Source: Anisus vortex (lineage: Eukaryota; Mollusca; Gastropoda; Planorbidae). Taken from it: 64,000 bases of DNA. The notes beneath the pieces are model-generated. The model did no database searches. It saw only the letters and a program-made list of their open reading frames with translations, and was not told the origin of the DNA. The position numbers and the translations under genes are program-made. Positions within the stretch are counted from its first letter, which is position 1. Each line of letters starts with the position of its first letter. Positions 1 through 11,900 of the stretch are shown piece by piece. The stretch spans positions 17,738,181 through 17,802,180 of the forward strand of contig OX421500.1 in NCBI GenBank assembly GCA_949126835.1, written 5' to 3'.

Positions 1-2
1 TC

Positions 3-44
3 CCTCCCCACTTGCATGATGATGATATAAATGTTTTGTATTAA
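3..44 (+). CDS. Terminal exon remnant of a convergent TRPM-like paralogue (partial)
   Basis: Bases 3-44 read as PPHLHDDDINVLY followed by TAA. The terminal exon of the minus-strand channel gene at 7323-7410 ends [13 protein letters not shown] and stop, in the same relative position inside the mirrored arm of the large inverted repeat. I infer that a second copy of the gene, running on the plus strand and lying mainly left of the window, ends here. Only 14 codons are visible, so its function rests entirely on this likeness. Possible polyadenylation signals AATAAA follow at 275-280 and 289-294. Confidence 0.6.
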   Translation, partial: PPHLHDDDINVLY

Positions 45-1080
45 TACCAGTCATATGTTTTTTGTTGTTGTTGTTGTTTTTTAAACGGTGTTAAGTTTTA
101 ATTTTACTGTTGTATTTTTACCCCATATAGTTCCATGTTTAAAAAGTGTAAATTAAAATAGAATGTTTCTAATGATTTTTTAATTATATTTGTATATCAA
201 TATTATTTTTCAAGTTTTCTGCCTTTATCACTAAAAGCAATTAGACTGTTTATTCGTATTAACATATTATTCTTAATAAAACGTGTTTAATAAATTACAT
301 GACGTGTTAGATAACCCAAATATGGCTGTACAAACTATTGTTTATCACAATGTATTTTATTGTCTGTTTAAAAACGCATATCAATCAAAAGGCCCTACGC
401 TCAAATTCAGAGGAGATATTTTTAAATGTTCAATATTTTCCTTAAAAACTAAAATTATAACGATTAATATTAATTTGTTTATGCCTCGTGAACTACACAC
501 TTGTAATTCTTAGATTTCTTAATGCTTAATACTAATATTATAATCATTTATATTTTGTTTGCTGATATAAATTGATTACCAACTGAATAAATGTTATTAG
601 TTACTTTACATTATTTTATGTTTATATGCGATTTTAGCTAAGTTGTTGATACACACAAATAATAATATAATTTATGTAATTGTATGCATTAAATTATTTC
701 AATAAAAGTATTTACTGGATGCATTTCATATGTTATAAAGCTCTTTTTGTTATGAAATAAATTAAAATATTTATTGGTTCGTGAAAAATATGATTTTATA
801 AAAAAAACGTGTATTTGCTTTCAGGTAAAATTGGTTGATGTCTAGTAAAACTTTGTTATGTTGCGTCATTATAAATATAAACTTTAAATGTACCTAATTG
901 AAAAGCATTGGAATATATAATCCTCTTCATTTAGATTCGCAATGCATGGGAAATATAAACTGAGGACGATACAAACATTTTAAGTTTGAAGTTTATGTCT
1001 TAAATCCATCGTTAGCTTTACGCAATCATTTACGTTAGGTATATTAGGATATGTTGAATCTTCTTTTAGTATTCATTATT

Positions 1081-1335
1081 AGCGAGTGGTTAAATGGTGC
1101 GCTTGCTAAAGTACCGAAAGTCCTGGATTAAAAGCCTAGTGAGGATTAGACTTTGTTCCTGGTCTGAACCGTGTCCTTGTATCTACCCTATCTCTAGTTT
1201 CTGCAGATTGTTCGGACGCATATTCTACCCTCATCCTTTGACAGCACTCCTTCACATTGCCAGCAGCAGTAGCCCAGGAAATCGAATTAGGACGATCACT
1301 CATGTAAACGTCCGTGTCCTCTGCAAATAATTAAT
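1081..1335 (+). mobile_element. tRNA-derived SINE-like insertion
   Basis: The segment begins with an A-box-like stretch (GAGTGGTTAAATGGTGCGCT) followed by a degenerate B-box-like GTCCTGGATTAAAAGCC. It is more GC-rich than its surroundings and I could not find a counterpart in the right arm of the inverted repeat, so it was probably inserted after the duplication. The 78-residue open frame here has no recognisable domain. Assignment rests on the box-like motifs only. Confidence 0.45.
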
Positions 1336-2279
1336 TTGAGAGATACACAATGGTTCTCAATAATTTAGCCAAGCTGTCTTGTGTACACGGATACTAGAGA
1401 GGGCCCTTAAACTGAACTCTGCAGCTTGCTACAAACAAGAGGAGTGATACTAACTAGATGAGTCATGTCAGGTAGGAAAGCAGTCTTAATGTTTCACACC
1501 TCATAGTAAAGCTTTGATAGAGATAAATTTTGTCAATAACATCAAAAGCAGAGTTAAGATCCAGTAGGCCTACGTGTGTCAGATCATTACAGCCTGCACT
1601 ACAAAGAAGATCAGTCAGATGTGAAATAGTTATGTCTCATAGCTGTGCCAATGACGATATGATGACTGAAACGTATCAAATAGGTCTTTTCTGTTAAAAG
1701 AAGTGACAAGCTGCTCAGTCACAGCTCTCTTAAGAAATTTGATATTCAAGATATTTATTTTTAAGAATGTTGAATGTCAAAAGTTTTTACATTGTTACAA
1801 TTGAATATAAAGTCATGAAAGTTAACAGGGTACAATTTTTCGCACAATTAGTAGAAATGTAGACGTTAGAAAATGACATTTCAAAGTTCATTTAAGAAAC
1901 AAAAACTATTTTTCTGTAGCAGAGTTTACCTTACATTGAAATAATAAGTTAACCTTTGAAGATTTGTATACACCAGATGTCATGTTAAAGAATAAAACAT
2001 ACATAAAATTAATTGACAAAGAAAACATCTACTAAAGTAATACTTTTCTTAAAATAAGAGGTTTTTTTTAAGTAAAAGAAAAAAAAAACTCCAAGTTCAG
2101 CGAACAAAAATTCAGACTAAAACAAAAAGGTTAATATTTAATAATAGAAGCTCAATATATTTAATTCTTTAAAAAAATAGGTTAACATGTATTTAATTAT
2201 TCCATCTAATAAAACTGACTTTTTTTTACCATCGGCTTTCTTAAAAAAAAATTGTCACCTTACTAATTACATGCTGGAC

Positions 2280-3250
2280 ATCATCATCAGTCCATAATGA
2301 CTCTACCAAAGAAAGGTGACTTCTCAAAGTGCGACAAACGGAGAAGTATCACAATTCTCTCTGTCCCTAATAAAATTATTTCAATAGTCTATCTCCATCG
2401 TCTAAAAAGGGCAGTTGGCGCAACACTACGGAAGCAGCAGGCTGGATTCTGCGCTGGCCGATCGTGCATTGAACAGATTTTTCGTGCTCAGGCAAATGAT
2501 CGAGCAATCGCTGGAGTTCAGACAACGCCTTTCCATCAGCTTCATTGACTTTATCAAGACATTTGATTCTGTACACCGATAAACCCTATGGAAGATAGCC
2601 CGAGCCTATGGCATTCCGCAGAAATGTGTGGACATCTTCAAGAACCTGTACGACGGCTAGGAATGTTGTACTATGACTGATGACGGGGACACCACTTTCA
2701 TAAAGATAGAAAAGGGAGTTAGACTAGGCTGCATCTTGTCACCGATGTTATTTATCCAGGCGATCGACTTTGTATGTTTGCATCCGTCGACTTTTTACAA
2801 CTAGGCCTAGTATGGACAAAGTAACAAACGGCTGGCGACCTCGACTTTGCCGACGACGTCGCCTTACTTGGTCATACACAACTTGCCCTGCGTGACATTA
2901 CATCAGCGATATAAACTAAGGCGGCCAAGAATGGCCTAAGAATCAGAACTGAGAAGACGAAGATCCTTCGCTTTGGGTACACCTGCACCCCAGCCTCTAT
3001 TTTCGGTAACGGAAAGCACGTCGAAGAGGTGGAATAATTCACGTACCTAGGCAATACTATCAGTGCAACCGGTGACTCGTCCCGAGACACAATATGTCGC
3101 ATTGGCAAAGCGTTCACAGTCGTTCAAAAGCTACACCCACTATGGAACTCAACATCAGTGTCGCTCCCAAAAAAGACACGTGTCTTCATTGCATCGTAGT
3201 CCCAACCGCCATCTACGCGAGTGAAACTTGGAGGAAAACAGTAGTAAGCG
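2280..3250 (+). pseudogene. Degenerate LINE reverse transcriptase fragment
   Basis: Conceptual translation in shifting frames shows non-LTR reverse transcriptase motifs in the right order: LPKKGDFSKCDKRRSITILS near 2300, QAGFCAGRSCIEQIF near 2445, FIDFIKTFDSVHR near 2545, KIEKGVRLGCILSPMLF near 2705, and the catalytic-type box DLDFADDVALLG near 2840. Several stops and frameshifts interrupt it. It is a dead 5'- and 3'-truncated copy lying inside the left arm of the inverted repeat, with no equivalent in the right arm. The LINE clade (RTE- or CR1-like) cannot be settled by eye. Confidence 0.85.
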
Positions 3251-4014
3251 ACCGGTAACTCCTTTCGCCTCGATTTTTTTCTGCAATTTAAATAAAATCA
3301 AAAATAATATTGGCACCCTTAAAACTTATTAAATTTGTGTTTAGATTCTTTATTAACTAACTAAATATTTATATAAAAAAAGATACACACTCTATATTGT
3401 TACTCATCTATTTGATTACTATTCAAGCACTAAATGCATTACATATACACAGATAATGATTACAAATGAAATTAATTTTTTTCTTAAGAAACAAAAAAAC
3501 AACAAACAATGCTATTGTTATATTAAAACCTTTAAAACAATTAATTAATTCATGTAGAAGCCTTTAGAGCTTTAATAATTCTAACATTTTTAATGTATTT
3601 CATTATCTGTTAAAATACAACGTAGATATGCATTTCTAGCAAACAGCTGACAAAAGTCACATGACTTTAAGATTATGCTCAGTTACTTGCCCGTGTTCAC
3701 GTCTGCTTACACTATTTCCCCGTAGGCCTATGCTAATTTTATTTGACCAAATAAGTCTTTAAAAAAGTATGTTATAACCATCAAGGGTAAAATATAAAAA
3801 ATGTGCAAATAGGCCTATAATTTAACTGTTCGAGTAAAAAAAAAAATCAAAAGCCTCTTCTTGCTAAGTCCACAATTTAGGATTTATCTTACATAATGCA
3901 AATATACAAAACATTAATTAAAACAGAGCCCAAATACATCACAATGCAATGTAAATACAACGAACTTTAAACACAAATATATCCGGTTTATTTTAAAGTT
4001 AGAATAATAATTTA

Positions 4015-4443
4015 CCGTATATACTCGCGTATAAGTCGCACCGGTGTATAATTCCCACCCCTAGTTTAAGATTTTTTTTTCCTTAAACGTTGTCATTGAA
4101 CCGCGCATAAGTCGCACCTCGACTTCCCGGGTTACACTGCATTTTAATATATCAAAAATGCATACCTTTTAAACATTAAAAGTTACTAAATATTCACCCT
4201 AATTTGGAAACTTTCCTTAAAAAATTGTTTTAATCGTGCATACAGCAAACCAACTCATATAAAGGCTTATCATAATAATTCTACATAACTCCAATCAAAT
4301 ATAGGGTTATGTATGAAACTTAATGACAGAGTAGTGATGTTTTTCGATTTTTTCAAAAACAGTGTCGGGAGTATAAGTCGCACCCCTACTTTTTGTTGAA
4401 ATTTTCTGTAAAAAAAGTGCAACTTATACGCGAGTATATACGG
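4015..4443. mobile_element. MITE with about 28-bp terminal inverted repeats and TA flanks
   Basis: The left end CCGTATATACTCGCGTATAA is mirrored by the right end TTATACGCGAGTATATACGG, and the match extends to about 28 bp with one mismatch (AAGTCGCAC against GTGCAACTT). TA dinucleotides flank both ends (4013-4014, 4444-4445), as expected for a Tc1/mariner-type target site. Length is 429 bp and there is no coding capacity. It sits in the spacer of the large inverted repeat. Confidence 0.85.
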
Positions 4444-4569
4444 TACGTCTTGTTGTTGATGTTTTTATTTGGAGTAAAATAAATGCATTGCTTGAGAGTT
4501 TAAGATTAAAACAAGCGTGTGGAATCGCTGAAGCTTTTAACAACAAAAAATAGTCATTATTATTTACGT

Positions 4570-7345
4570 CAATGGATTTACTTTTTATAGACTTATTTTG
4601 GCAAAATAAAACTAGCATAAGCCTTAAGGAGATGGGGTTATAGACTAGCTGTTAGCTGTTAGCTAAGAATATTATATCAGCGTTGCATTTTAATAGATAA
4701 TTAAATACAATAAAAATTGTAGAATTATAAAAGATATGTAAGTATCTACTTTGATTAATTATTTTTTTTAGATGTCGATATAATACTAGAATGTTTTTTT
4801 GTTTGTTTGTTTCTTACAGAAAAAAACAACAACTTACTTGCAATCATTTTTGTGTATAAGAGATGCACTTTTTTTCTTGAATATTTATTTAATCGATGAG
4901 TAACAATAGAGTGCGCATCTTTTATTTATATACATATTTAGTTAGTTAGTTATTTAATAAACAATTTTAACAAAAAAGTAAACATTTTTAAGGGTCTAAT
5001 AGTATTTTTGATTACATTTAAATTGCCAAAAAAAAAAGGTAAACAAGTTGGACACTTACAATCCTAGAGAAATTGTTTTGTTTTTTAGCAACGTAAGAAT
5101 AAGGCTGGTTTAATGTTAGAATGTCAAACAAATTTCATTTATTTCAATTTTTGTTTTTAGAAATTAAAAATGATCAAGTTTGTTTTTACACGTTTAGTTT
5201 TTACGTCGGTATTTTAAGAAAGCCGATGGTAAAAAAAGGCAGTTATATGAGATTGAATTATTATAAACATGTTTACTAAATTCCTTATTAGATTAAATAT
5301 AATATGCTTCTTTTTTTTAAATATTGGCTTTTTTTCGGTCTGAATTTTATTTCTCTGAAGTTAAAATTTTTTTTTTAACTAAATAAATTCTTATTTTAAG
5401 AACAATTATGTATATATATATATATATATTATCGAACATATTTATTTTCTTTGTCAATTAATGTTATGTATATATTATTCTTTAATATGACTACTGGTAG
5501 GCCTATTTACATTTCTAATGTAAACTTATTCTTTCAAAAGAAATTGTAGGGGTAAATTCTAGTTTGTAAAGTAGTTTCTTTAATGGACTTTAAAACGTCA
5601 TCTTCTGACGTCTACGTTTCTACTAATTGTGCTAAACACTATGCCATCTTAACTTTCATGGAAACATATGCAATTCTAACAATGTTACAAAAGTTGCCAT
5701 AAACATTCTGAAAAAAACAACAACTATTCCCTTATATTTCAAAACTTCTTAGGACAGCGGTGTCAGAGCAGCTTGTCCGTCGTATTAACAATACTGGACT
5801 ATTTGATACGTTTTAGTGATACTCCGTGTCTGAATGTAGTGAGGACCGTAATTATCTGACACTCGTAGGCCTACTGGATCTTAGCGCTGCTTTTGTTGTT
5901 ATTGACAATAATATATTTCCATCAAAGCTTTACTATGAGGTGAAAATCATTAATACTGCTTTTTGTAATGACGTTGCATAATCTTAATAAATAAATATGA
6001 GACTTATATAGCGCATATCCCGTTCCCGTTGAGAATAGTTCTATGCGCTGCTGTAAACATAGTGCTGCCTGCTGGCGCAAATACGTTTACAGGCCCAAAA
6101 CTCCTGCAGGGTGACAGGGATCCGCCGGTGGCAGGGATAGATCCCGCGACCTGTCCGTTGGTTTTTGGTTGACAGTCCGGTTTGCTAACCGCTAGACCGG
6201 CCGGCCTCACTTGTTAATCGCATCCGATCTTACAGTGTTTTGGGATCCTTGTTTCGGCTATGTATTTTTAAGATGATTCTAGTGAAACGTGTGTTTCATT
6301 GTACATCTTAATCCATTTTTATAAAAGATAACACATCGCACTCCACTTTCCGTAAAATTGTCGCCCAAAAGTCTGCTGACACCAAACAATTGGTACTGGC
6401 AGCTTTCACATGGAATTTCCGGTGTCTCCCTAAACTTTATCTGATATTTATGTCTGTATTCAAAACATTACAATGCCCTATATGTTTAACCCTTCCCTGA
6501 TTCTCTATCTAAGATTACTTTCCTCAAATATCAATTATCGCCAAGTTGATTAAATCACCCCCACCCTCAGCCTAGTAACGTGATGTTAGTGAACTTAATC
6601 TAAATGAACAGGATTATATCATTCAATGCTAACATTTAAAGTTCACAATTATAAGGACGCAACATAACAAACATCTACTAGAAATTCATGAAAAGCAATA
6701 ACAAGTTTTTTTTTTTAAATCATATATTTCACGAACAAAATAATATTTAAATTTATTTCATAACAAAACGAGCTTTCTAACATTTGAAATGCATCCAGTA
6801 AATATTTTTATTGAACTAATTCAATGTATACAACTACATACATTATATTTATGTGTATCAACAACTTAGCTAAAATCAAATGTAAACATAAAATAATGTG
6901 CTAAACATCAATACCATTAATTTAATTTAGCTGGTAATCAATTAATATTAGCAAACAAAGTACATTTGATTATAATATTATTAATAAGCTTTGATAAATA
7001 TAAGAAATTAAAGTGTGTAGTATAGGAGGCATAAACAAATTAATGTTATTCTAATATTATTTTTGTTTTTGGGTAAATATTAAACATTTAAAAATTTATG
7101 CTATAAATTTGAGCGTATGGCCTTTTGATACATATGAATTTATAAACGGACAGTAAAATGAATTGTGATAAACAATAATGTGTACAGCATATTTGGTTAT
7201 GCAACACGATATCTCATTTATTAGATACGCTATATTAAGTATGATATGTTTATAAGAATAAACAGTTCAAATACATTTACACCGTTTAAAAAAAAAACAA
7301 CCACAGCAACGTATAACTGGTATTAATACAAAACATTTCTTTCAT
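4570..7345 (-). repeat. Right arm of the large inverted repeat
   Basis: This is the reverse-complement partner of 1-3780. It contains the 3' end and presumed 3' untranslated region of the minus-strand channel gene (stop at 7323-7325). A minus-strand AATAAA lies at 7217-7222. The arm lacks the LINE relic of the left arm and instead has its own SINE-like insert near 5995-6215. A short (TA)n run lies near 5410-5430. Confidence 0.85.
5995..6215 (-). mobile_element. tRNA-derived SINE-like insertion, minus strand
   Basis: Read on the minus strand, GGTCTAGCGGTTAGCAAACC near 6180-6200 resembles a Pol III A box and GGTCGCGGGATCTATCCC near 6135-6150 resembles a B box. The block is markedly GC-richer than its surroundings. 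The 68-residue open frame in it is incidental. Confidence 0.5.
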
Positions 7346-7410
7346 CCTCGTTCAAGTGGGGAGGTAACTGGGTCACTTTCTTAACTTTCTTTTTTTGATT
7401 GGCAGCCGCT
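7323..7410 (-). CDS. TRPM-like gene, terminal exon 29
   Basis: 88 nt including the stop, after acceptor GTTTAATTACAG. It encodes [20 protein letters not shown], then EDERNVLY and TAA. It is the one stretch whose end is duplicated as coding-compatible sequence at bases 3-44, which supports it being a real exon. Confidence 0.65.
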
Positions 7411-8958
7411 CTGTAATTAAACAAAAAAAAAAGACAATGGAATCTATCACTACCCTATATAATTTCTAAAATATGTTTATATTTAGATATCAAAGTACTT
7501 AAGCCTTTATATTGTTATTTTGTGATATAACACAATATAACAACAATATAAGCATAAACCAGTCATTTTATTTATAGCTCCATTGTAAGTAGATTCCGCG
7601 AATATATAAGCTGCTGAAATGGAGGATTTATAATGAATGTAAAATTGTATTGGAAAATATTTACGGATATATAAACTATACTAAATCTATAAAGCATCAA
7701 ACAAGTCTACATAAAGGGCGCAATATACTCAATGCGTTTCATGTTTGCCTTTAAGTATATTTTGGTAAGTGACACCTCCATGAATCTTCATTTATAATCT
7801 ATATGAAAAAAAAGTAATTAAACAACTACTACAATATACAAATAATGTCAGGAACTTTATTTATCTTATTAGCGATCAGTAGTGATTTGTTATTTTATAA
7901 ACATCAGTAATATGTTATATGAAGAAAAACTAAACACTGCTTACTGAGCCAGAAAGTTAAACTGATCACTAAACGCCCCAGGTGATGTTGGACTGGAAAT
8001 TTCTTCTGTTTCATCGGTTGCCTCATTTATTGGAATTTCATCGGAAAAAGCTGAAAAGTAAAAAAATATACTTGATCTATAATAATATATGAGTATTTAA
8101 TGTTCTGATGTTTTTAATAGTCTTATTAATTATTTAATTTTGGTTGATGCTTAAGTATTATAATTTGTTTAAATAACGTCACGCGAACAATAATGATCGC
8201 TGCACAATCGAACTTTGTAAGATAATTTGAATATAAACTTGTTGAAAGTTTTTTCTTGATTTTGTCTCAACTCAATGATGGAGTGGTATAATGGCGAAGA
8301 ACTTATAACATGTTTATTTGAACCTATTAATAATTGTAGCTAAAAGAAAAACTGTACAAGTATTTCGTCTCTTTGGTTCAGGGCGCAACAATGTAGCGGA
8401 GTGGACATAGGGCAGTCACACTAAGTTCCTTTCCGAGACTAGGCACCGCACCTAACGTGAATTGTCGTGCAACATAGGCTACGGTCTCCACTGTACATAC
8501 ACTACTCCTCACCTGCGGAATTCCACTCGGATCATTGTCGTTGTTGGCTCGCTCGTACATCTGCACTAATCCCAGACTAGAGGTGTGGACATCCAAGCAA
8601 CAGTGTGAGTTTGATACCGATTGCTGCACTCATTACTTCCTCGCCACAGAGGCTCGAGGCCTCACGGCAGTTTAATCATTCTTGGGGGCGGAACGGGGCG
8701 ATTTTTCTCTTCATTTTAACGTATGGGCCGTTTACACACTTTGCCAGCCTTTGAGGCCCATGGGTACATACGTTTTTTGTACCATTCACTAGAACTAGTT
8801 CGTCTGTTAACAATTTGTGTTTTGCATAGCAGATATTTCATTCTTAAATTGTTAATGTCCATATAAGTGTCTTGAGTGAATTAAAACAGTTAACTAATGT
8901 GTGGCAACATAACTATTAAGCCTGACACTATCACACGCACCACAGATGATGCATACAC

Positions 8959-8989
<31 letters not shown>

Positions 8990-11900
8990 CTTCACTAGGA
9001 CTTGAACCAATGACACTCTACACAACTCAGGCCTACCTATTTGTATTCTAAATGATATGGAAACATTTATCAAGTGTATACTAAGAAAAGTAAAGATACA
9101 TGCTTAACTTATTTTTGTTCCAATTATTTAAAATCGCTCTGACAGTTTTATTGTTTCCTTAGATCTGTTAAGAGCTAGCTTTGTTAGAATAGGTAGTTCT
9201 TATTGTATAGGCCTAATGAATAGAACATTGCAATACACTTAATCAATATTCATCAAGATCTATAACCTTATACAAGTGATGTTTCTTACTTGTTTCTTCT
9301 TCATTGTCAATCTGGACTGAAGCATCCCCTGATACAGCTCGCTGCAATTTTTCTCTCACAAAATGGTCATCTTTTAAAGCTTCAATATAAGCATGTTTTT
9401 GATTTTCTAGTAAAACAATTTCGCTATGTAAACAACATCGTTGGTGGAATGTAACAAAGATAATTCATTTATTTTCTACCTTGAATAATTAACAAATAAA
9501 TGCAACGATTAATAGAATTTCTGAATTCACATACTGTATCTATACATCTATCTACCTATGTACCTATCTACCTATCTATATTTTGGATACAATTTTTTTT
9601 CTAACAAACAATTTTGGTTGAGACATAAGTATTTAGATTATTATTTATTACAAATTAATGAGAAAAACCAAAAGGCAAATCCGCTTTATACCTACACAAT
9701 CTGTACACAAAATGTAGGAATTTATATATATGTTTATTTTATGTATACTTTATAAATTCAAAATAAAATACTTTAAAAAGAACACGTTTTTTCTTACTTT
9801 TATCCTTGTCGATTTGAAAAGATATCGCTTTCGTTTTCTTAGGTTTTCCATTTTGATTGTTAGCCTGCCTGAGATGAAATTTTAATAGTTAAATATATTA
9901 TTAATATTCATTAAATATCATGCGTATTAAATGTATAAATTCATATACATTTAATTAATAAATGCTTGTTTCTATTGACATTTAACACATTTTTATTTTG
10001 AAGAAAAAAGACAAATGTATATTTACACTGCTACAGGTAAAATATTTAAATATTATTCTTTAAAAAAGCAATAGTGTCAAGGATTGAATGCAATAATAAT
10101 GAATTACAATATGTTTTACAATTTAAAAACACATTTTTTAACTTACTATTTTATATACGGTCAAGGGGGGATAACCAATAATAATAAGTCAACTATCAAT
10201 AAGCATGAGTTATGTCATAAAATACACATTTTTGTTTGCCAGTAATGTGTTCGCAGTCACGTGTGTGACAAGTAGGTCAGTTACCTTTTGCATGTTAGAA
10301 AGTCTAGGAACGTATATGAAATCTGGTGTGTTTCTCATAAAGTTTGACTTGTTTGATTTCTTATGATATGATTCAATGGATTGATATACTTTTTTTTTCT
10401 TTTATGATCTGGAGTATATGATATTATATGATATTAATAAAGTAACATTTGTTGCCAAACGTGCTTTATAAAGTGCATTCTGTTGGATATATGTTTAATG
10501 AATATTAAAATAAGTAATACTGAAGAAACGTCGAAACGTCCATGAAGTAGCATCGATCTAGTATTAACAAAAAGCATTACATCATATAGTGGCCAATAGA
10601 TCTAGTATTAACAAAAAGCATTACATCATATAGTGGCCATTATCTAAGCTAGTGGAGTTAAAACACCTTACTGTGCTAGAAATTGAAAATCAATTGATCC
10701 TGGAGATATCGAAGTGTACAGTTGTTCAGATCCGTCCGAGTCATCAGTACTGGAACTTTCTAGATAATCTTTTGACAAAGCCAATTAAAAACATTAAGAC
10801 GTGTTTCTACAACAGAAAGTATCTTATCTTATACATTACAGACGCTCCTTCTATAAAGAAGATTATTGAGTCCTACGCTCATCCGTGGTCCGAGTCTAGT
10901 CTTGCATTTTTACCAATGCCTCAAACAACGTTAAGCCACCGGCTCTCCCGGTCTGCTCAGGCCACCCACTCCACGCCCCATCTGTAATGGTGTGTAATTA
11001 TTTCTGCAGAATATTGTTCTTTGAATACGTTACTTTTTAGTTATTTATAAGTTTTGTCATTATTTTCAAATTAAAATTTCAATAATTGAATTAATCAAAA
11101 TGTCATGTTCATTTTTGTTCTGATTCTATAATAATTTAAAAATGATTTCATTGTGAAAAGCACCAAAATGTATGACATAATAGTCTGAGTTAATGTTTCT
11201 TTTCATCCTACTTTCTTCATCCTCTGGTACTGGTTGTTCTGGTCTAGGTACATGAAGACTTTGTATATCTTCTACGTTGACATAATCTAATGTTGCCCTA
11301 GAATGAGGCCTTGGATGGTTGCGCCTTTCTGTAAAAACAATATTGACTTCTATAAGTAATGGTAGGATAAAATATAACTTTGTGTATGTTATATATTGTA
11401 AAATGTTAAAATGCACATGCATTATATATACAACTTCAGAATGTTTATTCCTATGGTGTTTTTTCAGTCCATCAAAAAAATAAAAAAATTAAACCGAAAC
11501 AAGCAAGATATTAAAAAAGGCAATATACAAAGTTAATACATAGAAAATATTTAACATATATTATTTGTGTTGTGGCAATCTCACTTTTACATATAGTTGC
11601 AAGGTGAGGTTTTACACATATTTTTATTTCCATAGTGCAGCTAAGAATATATTGTTGCCTTAAAAGAATATCAAGATGTATTGTCCAATAACTCTAGCTT
11701 CACAAAGAAACAAAAATGCTAAATAAAATGCTTTTTATATTGGTTGTTAGAACATGCAACAATAAAACGGCGCAAACTGATATGGTTCTGTCATGTGTTT
11801 CGGCATAATAGCCTGTCAAAAACAATCCTCCAGGGCACAGTGGAAGGTAGGCGTTGGAGAGGTCGTCAGCGGAGATGCTGGTTAGACAATGTAAGGAATT

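Larger units (their letters stand above)
1..3780 (+). repeat. Left arm of a large inverted repeat (palindrome)
   Basis: Segments of this arm recur as diverged reverse complements between 4570 and 7345. Examples are 40-110 against 7255-7335, 1500-1570 against 5880-5950, 1840-1880 against 5580-5620, 2160-2250 against 5210-5260, 3280-3430 against 4870-5000, and 3740-3780 against 4580-4620. The pairing keeps its order, which shows one duplicated 3' flank in inverted orientation. The arm is interrupted by a SINE-like piece near 1081-1330 and a LINE relic near 2280-3250. No other gene is seen in it. Confidence 0.85.

Noticed and set aside
10652..10987. 111-residue plus-strand frame
   Set aside because: Its second half is antisense to a LINE 3' end and the first half has no recognisable feature.
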